This document shows, in pieces, positions 11,920-21,724 of a stretch of DNA of 64,000 nt. The DNA is from Daphnia carinata. Its lineage: Eukaryota > Arthropoda > Branchiopoda > Diplostraca > Daphniidae. A program made the position numbers and the translations under genes. The DNA is taken from contig NC_081332.1 in NCBI RefSeq assembly GCF_022539665.2, positions 3,939,884 through 4,003,883 of the forward strand, given 5' to 3'. The stretch's first letter is position 1. Each line of letters begins with the position of its first letter. Below the pieces are notes generated by a model. The model was not told the origin of the DNA, ran no database searches, and saw nothing but the letters and a program-made list of their open reading frames with translations.

Positions 11920-12389
11920 GATCGTCTTGGTTCTATTCGCCTATTTCGGTTTTTTAATTTCCCAATAGGGACTATGACGAGATAGAAAAGCAACGCTTTC
12001 GGATAATTAAAGCTTTTCTCTTGACCCTTACAAATTTGTGAGATTTTTAGCAGCTTCTCTTCAGAGTACCTCGTTATCCTTGTTGAAAACTTCTAATCAA
12101 GCTGATATTAATTTATAGCAGGTAAGGTTGCAGATAATTTCATTTTCGACTTTCGTGTTTACAAATATTACAATAGCGTTTCTGTGTAAAACAGCTGAAA
12201 TGAACATCAATGATGCGGTTTCCCCCAATAGATGGCAATCCATTATGCCCCCCCCCACCCAAAAATAAAAAATCGGCCTTCGCTCTGCAGAAATATTCGG
12301 TGAGGTGCATCTAGACAATTAATTAGAAATGTGACCGGTAGATGGAGAAAACAGGAAAAAATTTTTTAGGGTATAACGGATAGCCATAC
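11920..12389. other. intergenic region with repeat edge
   Basis: 470 bp between the UPF0488 start and the first copy of repeat U. It includes a C-homopolymer at about 12248-12257. The motif GGTAGATGG near 12336 recurs in other repeat ends in this window. Confidence 0.4.
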
Positions 12390-12617
12390 GCCTATGGCAA
12401 TCCGTTTTATATGGCAATCCGTTTTACATAAAAAAAAAAAAAAAATGGCGGAAAAAAAATAAAAAATCGCACTTTTTTCTTTTTTTCCGACACGTAGCCA
12501 TCTACCGCTCAGACTCATTATTTCTGGCGTAGGCAATTTCATTCCATTGGATGCCATTCGCAGTTAGTTCAGTAGCGTGGATGGAGAATAACGCGTGGCT
12601 GGAGGAACAATTGAAAA

Positions 12618-13349
12618 ATGGATAAGATAATACAACAAAAGGATGGTAAGTATAAACATTATTATATTTGTTTTGAATTATTAATTATTGTTTATGAGAT
12701 CAAATTATGGACCAGCAGGCTCAATTATTGCAACAGCACAAAATATTAGATAACAGCAAAGCTAAGGATGGTAAGGCCTAATACATAATGATTCTATTTA
12801 TTTGCTTTTATTCATTTGTGTTTTGTAGCTCAAAGTTTGAGTCTACAAGCTCAGCTAGGGGAAAAGAACAAATTGGAACGGAACAGTTTCCAAACAGTGA
12901 AGGAGGTTTTTCCAAACTCAAACCTAACTGAACATGAGGATGAATTGGCATTAGGCGAACACAGTCAGGTACCTAAACTTTTCAAATAAGAATTCAAAAT
13001 AAGTATAGAATTTTAACGAACAATTATTTATTGTTTAGTTATTCAGTCTACCACCTGACAGTGTGTTAAATTTAAATTCTGTTAGTGCTGCACAAAAAGA
13101 ATCGTTAGTAATAAGCCCATGCAGTGAAGGAAGTGAACAATTGTGGGACCGTATTTGGGCCGAAAATGGGTGTGGTACGGAAACCAAGATATGGCACAAG
13201 TTCAACATGAAACATGGATTAGGTACTTTTCGATTTTATGTCTATTGAAAAAGTATTTTTAATGCTATTATTTTGCATTCACAGAATTTAATGGGGGATC
13301 AAATCAAGTCTGGAAGTGTTACAGGATGGAAGAGTCAGCCTACAGATGA
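12618..13349 (+). CDS. repeat-borne spliced gene, copy A
   Basis: Five exons can be joined: 12618-12645, 12699-12770, then a third exon opening near 12830 with the donor GTACCT near 12970, a fourth starting near 13040, and a last exon 13285-13349 ending at TGA. The product is ~160 aa. It begins with a Gln/Leu-rich coiled-coil-like segment (MDKIIQQKDDQIM...), then an acidic stretch (TEHEDELALGEHSQ), and ends in a Trp/Cys/His-containing region (LWDRIWAENGCGTE, GGSNQVWKCYRME). That end loosely recalls the N-terminal DNA-binding parts of Mutator-like or FLYWCH proteins; this is only a resemblance. Splice sites are conserved in all three copies, which supports a real gene. Function unknown. Confidence 0.45.
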
Positions 13350-14147
13350 AAAAACACTGGGAGTGCATTACCATTAAGGTATGAGGTAAAGTAATAGAGT
13401 ATGCACATTGTCTAATGTGTTTATTTTATTAACAATTCAAAAGATTAATCCTAGTTTCAGCCAAACATGAAATAATCCAGAGAAGTACCATTTTGTGTTA
13501 ATAAATCCAGTACAACAGCAATCCTTTATAGTTCTGTCACAGCTAGAAACCTCAAATAATTCTGTTTCTCTGTCTAAAGAACAACTTGTCCTTTACGTTC
13601 AGAGTGTTGGGGAAACTGGGTACTTAAATGGCCCTAAAGATGTTTTAATTTTGCTGCCATTGCAGAGATGAACATCATACATGGACTCTTTAGGTATGAA
13701 AGGATTTTTCTTCAAATAATTTTGAATTTATGACGAAGAATTTCTCCTCCTTTTTGCCAACCAGGTCTAATCTACCAAAAAAAAATTTATCCAATAGGAA
13801 AGGATTTTCATGTACTGGGAACACAACTATCAACAATGCAACATTGTACAGGTGCTAGTTTATCATTCAAGAGCCTTATACAATGATGTTAATCTGCAAT
13901 TTGTATGTCCTTCCCCAAGCTTCCACCAGAAGTTGAATCTATGAGTCATGTAAGTTACATGATCAACAGTTGATATGTTTAATGGTGTTGTTTTTCTTTT
14001 CTCAATATAGGTTAATAGTAACATTGGATCTGAAAAAATTCTTGGTTGGGGCAAGACACTGAATAAATTGTATTGATTGGATGGATGACATGACATTTCT
14101 ATACTTAATTTGGATTCCCCAGACGGTATTTGATATTAAAAAAATTG

Positions 14148-14532
14148 AAGTGCATATCTGGGCTCCCTTCTTTTCTGAAGCCCCGTTTCCCCTTGACTCG
14201 TAATAAGCCCGTAGGGGGTCATGCCCCTACTGTACGGTATATATAAAAACATCATATACCGAGGTTTGGAGGGCTCTGGCCGGAAAGGGGACGTGGGGTG
14301 CCGCTTAGTCCGATGATGTGTTCACGGAGGGCGATGTGGCTACCCACAAATCCGAACTAAAGGTTAATCGCTCCTGTAAAAATGTTCCAAATCTTCAGCT
14401 CTTCTTCCGGCTTCTCTTAGCCAATCACCGGGTAATCTCCCCGGTGGGTCAACAAGGCAGTGTCTCCCCCTGCCTGGGTTGACGGCAACTTTTGAAAGGG
14501 CTATTGTGCCTTTTTAAAGTTGCAAAAATAAT
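14148..14532 (+). ncRNA. structured module R2, copy A
   Basis: Candidate structured RNA, one of four copies. Consecutive inverted repeats are visible: GGGCT/AGCCC, GTAGGGG/CCCCTAC, GGTATAT/ATATACC, the longer-range GCCGGAA/TTCCGGC, CACCGGG/CCCGGTG, GTCAAC/GTTGAC around GGCAG/CTGCC, and GCAACTTT/AAAGTTGC around AAAGGGC/GCCTTT. Stems are kept while the loop of the first hairpin differs from copies B/C. A TATA-like TATATATAAAAAC lies inside. It could be a structured 3' end of the repeat-borne transcript rather than an independent gene. Confidence 0.4.
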
Positions 14533-14839
14533 TGTGATGTGCAGAGAATTGTCAATAAATTTTTTTTTATAAAATTTTTGTGCAAAATTTGTTGCCTTCA
14601 TTGTCTGTGTCATACATCACTACATTCATTACATTTCTCAACTTTTTTTTTATTCAGCTTGCTCAATTCACCTTTATTGTTTTGGCCACCTTTGATGGTA
14701 AGTATTGTTTCCATTGGTTTATCGTTTATCTGTAAGTATTCAATTATTAATTATTACACTCTTTGAATTCTTCAACTTAGATTCAAGGAACATAGTGTTT
14801 TCTAATTTTCTGAAGTATTTTTGTATTTGTTTTATTTTA

Positions 14840-15262
14840 CTCGCATGGGAACTGATCCCCAGACTTTCAGCGTGCAACGCCGATGCTCTAACATTGAGCC
14901 ACGAGATATATCTAAATCTTCTTATTATCCCATATACTGTGTTATCGTCTAGGCTGTTTGTGCAGTCTTGCACAACTATATGCTTATCTTTCTACATTTT
15001 TCATAAGGTCCATAGATCTGTGGTAGGGTGTTTAGGTGCGATGCCTGTTACCCTGGGTTCAAACCTCAAAAGATGTAAATAATTACAACAGATTGAATGT
15101 GGAAAAGAATATTGCAGAATTGCATTTCAATTTTATTCTAAGTGTAAATGTAAGTCCGTAGGTAACAAGAAATATTCGTTAGTTCCTTATGAGTTCATGG
15201 TTGGAATAATGGTAAAGCATGTGGGTGTCATGCTGGAATACTAGGGTTCGATCCCCATGTCA
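14840..15262. pseudogene. cluster of three tRNA-like sequences beside repeat U copy A
   Basis: Three degenerate tRNA-like units. (i) Minus strand, 14840-14912: D-arm-like GGCTCAATGTTAGAGC and a perfect anticodon arm TCGGC-GTTGCAC-GCTGA giving anticodon TGC (Ala); the T-arm is broken. (ii) Plus strand, ~15008-15075, with the T-arm TGGGTTCAAACC. (iii) Plus strand, ~15195-15262, with the T-arm AGGGTTCGATCCCC. Acceptor stems do not pair well, so these are probably not functional tRNAs. The same three in the same order and strands recur at 60898-61314. Confidence 0.5.
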
Positions 15263-15405
15263 GTTAATGTGTGGTTAAACAATAAATACAAAACTAAATA
15301 GTGTAAAATAGTTTTTATTGTCCCTCCTTCCACCCACATATCCACCACTTTACATACATTTTAATACAATATACAAAATACAATACATACACAAATACAT
15401 ACAAC

Positions 15406-15724
15406 TAACTCGTTGGCTGCCACGCCACCATATTCTACAGTTGCTACTGTCGCTATCGAAGGGATAGCGACCAAGGGGGCCGGGTAGGCCGGGCTGAAAC
15501 GACGATGAGACCTTTCCGGGAATGCACACCCCAGGTCTACATCGCCGTCTCGTTCAAGGGAATTCCCTATGGTGCATTGCCTAAAGGGCCGTTCGGCCAA
15601 TCTTGGGCAGTGGCGCTGCTCCACCCCATGGCAGATAGACCATGGAGCAGAACAGCGCGGCCCGTCCCTGTCAAGCTACAAAAAAAAAGGGGATCAAGGT
15701 GGGTGGGTGGCAGCCAACGAGTTA
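15406..15724. mobile_element. 319-bp element with perfect 18-bp terminal inverted repeats
   Basis: TAACTCGTTGGCTGCCAC at 15406-15423 is matched exactly by its reverse complement at 15707-15724. Flanks do not show a clear target-site duplication. The interior is GC-richer than its surroundings and holds an open frame (about 15481-15680) reading YIAVSFKGIPYGALPKG...PWSRTARP. This recalls the N-terminal FKGIPYA.PP.G...W signature of carboxylesterases, with an apparent frameshift upstream. It is best read as a non-autonomous TIR element carrying a degenerate esterase fragment. Confidence 0.55.
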
Positions 15725-15810
15725 ATTAGATTAGCATTACATAATACGAAACAAAACAAAACAATACCACGACGAGGTGAACACGAGGTGACGAAGGGGT
15801 GGTAGGAGAG

Positions 15811-16050
15811 GCGAAGACGGCGCGACCACGAGGCGATGACGGAGCGACGGGCAAGGCGAAGACGGGGCGACGGGCGAAGCGAAGACGGGACGACGGACGA
15901 GGCGAAGACGGGGCGATGGGCGAGGCGATGGCGGGATGACGGGCGAGGCGAAGACGGGTCGACAGGCGAGGCGAAGACGGGTCGACAGGCGAGGCGAAGG
16001 CGGGGCGACGGGCAAGGCGAAGACGGCGCGAACACGAGGCGAAGACGGGC
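15811..16050. repeat. 23-bp minisatellite, ~10 units
   Basis: Tandem array of a GC-rich 23-mer, consensus close to GCGAAGACGGG-TCGACAGGCGAG, with single-base variants; two adjacent units are identical. It is strikingly GC-rich in an AT-rich neighbourhood. Because 23 is not a multiple of three, all three minus-strand frames stay open and spell the same 23-residue Arg/Pro/Ser/Ala repeat. Those open frames are therefore by-products of the array and are not called as genes. Confidence 0.8.
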
Positions 16051-17954
16051 CATATAACAACATTTTGCACGATGTTCCACGATGATCTCCTACAGGCCGC
16101 TGCTTATTTACTATTCGGCATTCCATCACTTTTTTTCATTTTGCTGTCATGGCGTTACCTAAATAACAAACAACGATATTACAATATTACACTTGAACGG
16201 GCAAATGGAAACTTACTTTTAGATGGCTTGAGAGAGTTAATACTCAGAGATCAGAATCTTGAAGATCTTTTTACATGGGAAAGAAAAGGAAAATGCCCTA
16301 GCTCTAAACGATAGAAGTAAAACCAACTGTTAATTTTTGGAAATAAAACATTGTTGGTGAAACTATAACAGATATGGCTATTTGACTTACAGCTGTTACT
16401 CGAAGACTAAAAAGATAGTGGGGCCAGGAATTACGATGAAGAAAGTAAAGACTTGGCAGTCCTACAAAAGGATATTAAATGTAAAGAAAAGTCATATTAG
16501 ACTAAGAAAGAAACTTAAAATACCACAAGAAAATGGTTTTGGGGTCCATGTCTATGTGTGTTGGTTTGTTAGGTAGGAATGGCAGGAAGACGCTGGATGC
16601 TGAAACGGTGGTAATTTTTGTTGGCCACACGACACAGAGGTATAAACCACCTTTGCCAGATCCGAACTGATAGTTGCTGAATGGATAAAGTGCTGCAAAA
16701 TCAGACGAAGATATTCAAATGATAACACTTTTGCCACTGTCACAACCTCTGTACTTTGTAAATAAAGTTTCATGAGCTATTCCTTGAAAGTAGAATCATA
16801 CTAATTGGATTCTAGTATCAAAATGTAAGCCTTATACCTTTAAATGAGTAATCTTATCACATGATTGAACGCAAAAGCCAGAATATGCTGCCAGGCTTTG
16901 TGTTTGACAGCTGGCATAGCTGATCTCGTTAAAAATAAGAAATCTATTTCATCTGGTTGACTTCCAAAACACAATCAAAACACTTCACCGTCGGTAGCAT
17001 AACGTTTTTCGAATCTTCTGTTGTATATTAACACAGTTAACAAACATTCGGCCGGATTTCACTTATCATGCGTTCTAACTGAACAAATTAATTGCACAGC
17101 AGCGTCATCTTGTTTTTTAATTTAGAATCAAGACGCGAATTTTCTTAAGAATTCACTTATTTTTTTAATGCGTGAAAAAAAATACTGCTGTGAACACGTC
17201 CATTCTGTTTCTAAAGCGAAAATTCACGTCCTTCCACCCCCAACAAGTGTGACTAGTACTTGTAGGCTGCGGCTTTTTAGACGAGGATAGCGATTCTACA
17301 TTTTTTCTCTAAAATTAGAATTACCATTTCTTACCTGCTGTTTTTGCATATAAAGAACCGCACAAACTCACCACATCGTTCTCTTCCGATTTGAAAATGA
17401 ATAATACAAAATGGGAAAATTAAGTAAAAAAACACATAACACCAGATAATCAATTGGCAGCCGTATAATATGATTCAAAAGCATTCACAACAGCATCCGC
17501 GCACATAATAAGTACGCTAATGTGTATGCCTGTTTGCTGTTAGTGTCAATGACCATTTCACGAAGAAAATTTGAAAACAACGGTCGACACAGAAATCTCT
17601 TAAATGGGTTAACACAATCAAACGATTGTGGGCAAAGGAAAATTAAAAGGCGCTAAATTAGCCAAAAAAGTGAATGTTAAGATGTGGGAGACAATGCAAA
17701 ATATTACGGGTTTCAATGAAAGTTACAACGTTCAGAAAAGCGGAAGACAAATAGAGCGAATCAATTGAACGTTTCTGTGATTTACGTTGGTGTCCGTGAT
17801 AAGATAAGACATTTTCAAATCGATCGAAAAAGCCAAATTCATCTTTGATTGTAACGGAAAACTGCATATGTAGCGAACTTAAGAAATTTTTTAGCTACAA
17901 TTTGGGAAAGCTATTCACATCTATCATACACAATACTACCTTCACATACTTGAA
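16051..17954. other. repeat-flanked intergenic DNA
   Basis: 1.9 kb without a supportable gene. A plus-strand open frame at 16072-16314 (80 codons) has one hydrophobic stretch near residues 10-27. It has no family resemblance and sits between repeats, so it is left uncalled. The rest is AT-rich and unstructured. Confidence 0.4.
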
Positions 17955-18343
17955 TTATTTTTGCAACTTTAAAAAGGCACAATCGCCCTTTCAAAAGTTG
18001 CCGTCAACCCAGGCAGGGGGAGACACTGCCTTGTTGACCCACCGGGGAGATTACCCGGTGATTGGCTAAGAGAAGCCGGAAGAAGAGCCGAAGATTTGGA
18101 ACATTTTTACTGGAGCGATTAACCTTTAGTTCGGATCTGTGGGTAGCCACGTCGCCCTCCGTGAACACATCATCGGACTAAGCGGCACCCCACGTCCCCT
18201 TTCCGGCCAGAGCCCTCCAAACCTCGGTATATGTTGTTTTTATATATACCGTACAGTAGGGGCATGACCCCCTACGGGCTTATTACGAGTCAAGGGGAAA
18301 CGGGGCTACGGAAAGGAAGGGAGCCCAGATATGCACTTCAAAT
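17955..18343 (-). ncRNA. structured module R2, copy D
   Basis: All stem-loops listed for copy A are present in reverse orientation, including CACCGGG/CCCGGTG and GCAACTTT/AAAGTTGC. Similarity to the other copies stops abruptly at the inner edge (GCAAAAATAATT), which defines one boundary of the module. Confidence 0.4.
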
Positions 18344-18840
18344 TTTAAATAATTAATACCATAATACGCGGGAATACACAGGCGACTGATGGAGGAAAAT
18401 TCAATTCCGTACTTCAAATTATTACAGCTTTTCGTCATCACATCCCAACCAGAAACCTTCGCAGGTTCACTATTGCTATTAATCTAAATTAAGAAAATAA
18501 AACATAGATAAGCATAAAACATTCTTATTCATATAGCTTACTTGGTACATAATTCATCGTCTGCCATATTCCTGTAGATTCCTGGCAGGAGCTGCTAAAA
18601 GGCTATGCAGTTGCAAATGATCACCATGGCCAAAACTTGAATACGAAAGTTTGGAAGAATTCTTCGTGTTGGCCACAGAGATCTTCCATGGGCTTTCCGA
18701 TTGGACGTTCCATGCACCATAAAAAACAGAAAGGTTACAAAGTTGGTTGTTTTGATCACTAAACGTTAAGGTAAACAATGTACCTGGTCTCGGCAGTCTT
18801 GACAACAATTTCCAATATAACCTCATATCATCTTACTTTA
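17955..18840 (-). mobile_element. repeat U, copy D (minus orientation, partial and diverged)
   Basis: The R2 module at 17955-18343 is close to copy A; both share the GTGCCGC...AGTCCGATGATG variant that copies B/C lack. Beyond it the minus strand continues with a diverged version of the upstream part of U to ~18840. A minus-strand open frame at 18554-18826 ends in a segment (HLQLHSLLAAPARNLQ) that lines up with HLQFVWPFPSFCQNL of copy B. With copy A it forms a tail-to-tail inverted pair around 14533-17954. Confidence 0.6.
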
Positions 18841-19647
18841 TGAAAAATGAATTTGGTAGGCATCAGTTCTAAATAAAAATTATTGCATTCAAATCTTTTG
18901 ACAGGTGGGATTTAGGAATGTTGCCTTAGGGAGTGCAAACCACAATTTTCAAAACCATTAAATACTGTTAGCCATTGAAAGATTACTGCCTGACACAGGC
19001 ATTCGTTTGGGACATGACTAATGAGCTGCTTCATGGATACAGCTCTTTTCTTTTTTAGTCATCTTCGTGATGACATGAATTCCAGCATGTCCTACACATG
19101 TATCAGCTTTTAGCAATATATCAATTAAAACAATTAAAATAGTACCACTTTTTAATGTTTTTGACTCCATGATTCATCTTTGTTGCAATTGGGAAGGCAA
19201 GGCAACTGATCTATGGTGATTTATTCATCACACTTGCCGTAACCGTTGTCCCAATGTATCAGCTTTTCTGTCAACAGTAGTTTGCTAATACGACATTGAA
19301 GATTAAAATTTGAAAACTAAACAACGATTAAAATTAGAAAACTAAACAAACTCAGCGGAAAAGCATCACGAGGGGGGTAACATCTTGCATGTTGACGAAG
19401 AATCCTAGGTTTATCATGTACATGGCAGAATATCCACATTGCCTGGATGGCGCAATACTTTGCGTAATCACACAAATGATAAGTAAAACATATTGAATTG
19501 AAACCAAATTTAACTGAAGTTTTACCAAACAACCGGCTAGCACCTCGGAATTCCAAAAGTACGCTTACACATTCGTATCAAGCTTTTCCAGCATGTCTCA
19601 CCTTTGCAATTTGTTTGCTTTTTGCTGGCAGTTGTTTCGGTTGCTGT

Positions 19648-19673
19648 CACCATCTACCGACCGGTAGATGGTG
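19648..19673. repeat. perfect 26-nt palindromic element CACCATCTACCG-AC-CGGTAGATGGTG
   Basis: Twelve-base arms are exact reverse complements, separated by AC. The arm motif CCATCTACCG also occurs near the start of every U copy (for example 12497 and 58758). The site looks like two repeat ends joined head to head. Confidence 0.6.
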
Positions 19674-19689
19674 ATGAAGTATATTTGAC

Positions 19690-20690
19690 TTTTCTTTTTA
19701 AAAATTAAATCATTAAATCTAGATTACTATAAATGATTTAAATCAAAATTTAACAAGGAACACGAAAATGACAGTTGTTTTTACGTAGAGTTTATAGTTT
19801 TGAGTAATCTAAATATAAAATTTGTGTGTGTGCGAATCGAAATCATTACTAGCGCGCCAGTACGCTACAGCGCTAGCATGACACATCAAATTTCTTTGAT
19901 TATTCCAAAACCATAAAGTCTACGTAAAAACTAATTTCATTTTCGTCTGCCTTGTTAAATTTTGAACCATAATCATACATAGTTACTTGATCTAATGATA
20001 TTATTTTTTAAGGAAAAAAAATTTAAGCCCGACAAAATAAGCCCGGCCTTGTTTTTTTTTTGTTTAATTCAAAAACTATAAGGCCAATTAAAAAATAAAC
20101 TTTATATTCGTGCTTAGCATTCTATTTTGCATTGAAATCATGTATTTTAAGCCAAATTTGAAATTTGGCCAAAAATAAAAAAGTAAGAAGGCCAGCCTTC
20201 CTACTTTTTCAAATTTCGTCAAACTCTAGATTTAATTTAAAATATGTTATTCCGATTCAGAATTCATCGCTGATCACGAAAATGTGGTATATTTTTATAT
20301 TGAACTTATAGTTTTTGAATTAACCGTAGAAAACTAAAAGTCGGGCTTTTGTCAGGCTTATTTTGTCGGGCTTAAAATTTTTTCCTATTAAAAAATAATA
20401 TCATTAAATCTAATTAACTATACATAATTCTGATTCAAAATTTAACAAGGAACACGAAAATGTTATTTGTTTTTACGTAGAGCTTATGGTTTAAGAGTAA
20501 TCTAAAATATAAAAATAGGTAAGATAGGAATTTAAGCCCGACAAAAAAATAAGCCAGAGTTTTCCTTGTAAAAAATAATATCATTAAATCTAGATTACTA
20601 TACATGATTTAAATCAAAATTTAACAAGGATCACGCAAATGAACTCGGTCTTTACGTAGTCCCACTTTTTAAATATTCGTCAAATTCTAC
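19690..20690. repeat. nested AT-rich palindromic (MITE-like) repeats
   Basis: Related ~120-bp AT-rich segments (ATTTAACAAGGAACACGAAA..TTTTTACGTAGAG.TTATAG) occur in both orientations. They flank the block CTAGCGCGCCAGTACGCTACAGCGCTAGC at ~19850-19878, and recur at 20395-20500 and 20570-20660. A second palindrome centred near 20200 is built on AAGTAAGAAGGCCAGCCTTCCTACTT with outer AAGCCCGACAAAATAAGCC arms. The same family forms the outer part of the giant inverted repeat at 58376-58570. Confidence 0.65.
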
Positions 20691-21724
20691 TTGCAGGACA
20701 TGAGAGTTCCTCAAACGTCCGCAACGAACGCCATGTGTGGTGTGGCCCGTATAGAACGCGTAGCGCTAAGACAACAACGTTAACCAGCAAAGGTTGCCAC
20801 CAAACTGCTGATTACTAGAAAACTCTAAATTTCTGATATTATTCGTTAAATGCTTAGATTAAATAATAGTAATCTTGGTACCAGAGTGCTCGTCATTTCC
20901 GGGGTGCTCAATAAGCTTGTACACAACCTTCACGCATTTTCACAAGAATAGTACTTCACCACGTTTGTCCTAACTCCTCTCACTATTCCCATTGCTGAGT
21001 CACCAGTATTAGCTTAAATTTAAAGACGTAAATGCCGCTACCAATACGGTGCCACGATAAAAAAAAAAAAAAACACCGTATACTGTAGTCTGAACGCCGA
21101 CTTGACTCCTACCCTGCGATACCATTGCTGCACCTATCGTAGATTTACACCATTGCCAAACGGGACTCAAGTGCCATTCAAGGCGTAACATAATCTCGAC
21201 GTTCAAACGCATTCTATAAACAACAACAGATATCACGGGTTCTGCCTACTTGCCAAGAGCGAAACTCGTACGTAATGCGCAAATGACAAGCAAAATATGT
21301 TTGACTAATCCGCGGTTAAAATATAATCGAGTAGCCTGAAAATATAGTCCAACTGTTAAAGAATATTAAACACCCAGAACAGAAAAATAAGGCAAATTGT
21401 TAACAGACATCTTAAACATTAAGAATAAATAAAAAGGCATCAGATTCGGATTAAAACTTGGTTATACTTATCCACGCACAGGAGAAAAAGGAAAAATAGT
21501 TTGTCACGTAATATTCATCAACATACAAGAAAAAAATCTGGATTGCCTATTCTGGCGAGGCTAAGAACATAAGAATAAGAGAGCGCTTCAAAATTCTGAA
21601 AAGTAAAAAAAAATAATAAGAAAAAATAATAATAATCATAAAAAATTAAAGGCAACAATTCTTGATGTATCATTAACCACCACGCAGAATGAAAATAGAA
21701 ACTTGTTTAACTAAGCTGGGATAA
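20691..21724. other. intergenic DNA, no gene seen
   Basis: 1 kb, AT-rich, with A-runs at 21058-21073 and AATAAT-type microsatellite at about 21600-21640. A 75-codon minus-strand frame at 21009-21236 has no recognisable family. The stretch next to 21725 should hold the 3'UTR of the chromodomain gene. Confidence 0.4.

Larger units (their letters stand above)
12390..14545 (+). mobile_element. repeat U, copy A (plus orientation)
   Basis: Starts near TATGGCAATCCGTTTT and ends after the R2 module. It matches the copies at ~58670-60735 (plus) and ~61365-63430 (minus) along its length, including intron positions of an internal gene and the 3' R2 module. It differs from them by many substitutions and by extra sequence around 13390-13560. 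Layout: A-rich leader, CCGACACGTAGCCATCTACCG block, five small exons, diverged exon-like segments to ~14100, then R2 at 14148-14532. The superfamily is unknown: no transposase, reverse transcriptase or integrase is visible. Confidence 0.7.

Noticed and set aside
15811-16050. CRISPR-like array
   Set aside because: Units are contiguous with no unique spacers; it is a eukaryotic minisatellite.
15694-16129. Three overlapping minus-strand open frames rich in Arg/Pro/Ser
   Set aside because: They are the three readings of a 23-bp tandem repeat, not genes.
16072-16314. 80-codon frame with a hydrophobic stretch
   Set aside because: Follows directly on the minisatellite, lacks splice partners and family resemblance.
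14148-18343. LTR retrotransposon with R2 as LTR
   Set aside because: The two R2 copies are inverted rather than direct, and no gag/pol, primer-binding site or polypurine tract is seen between them.
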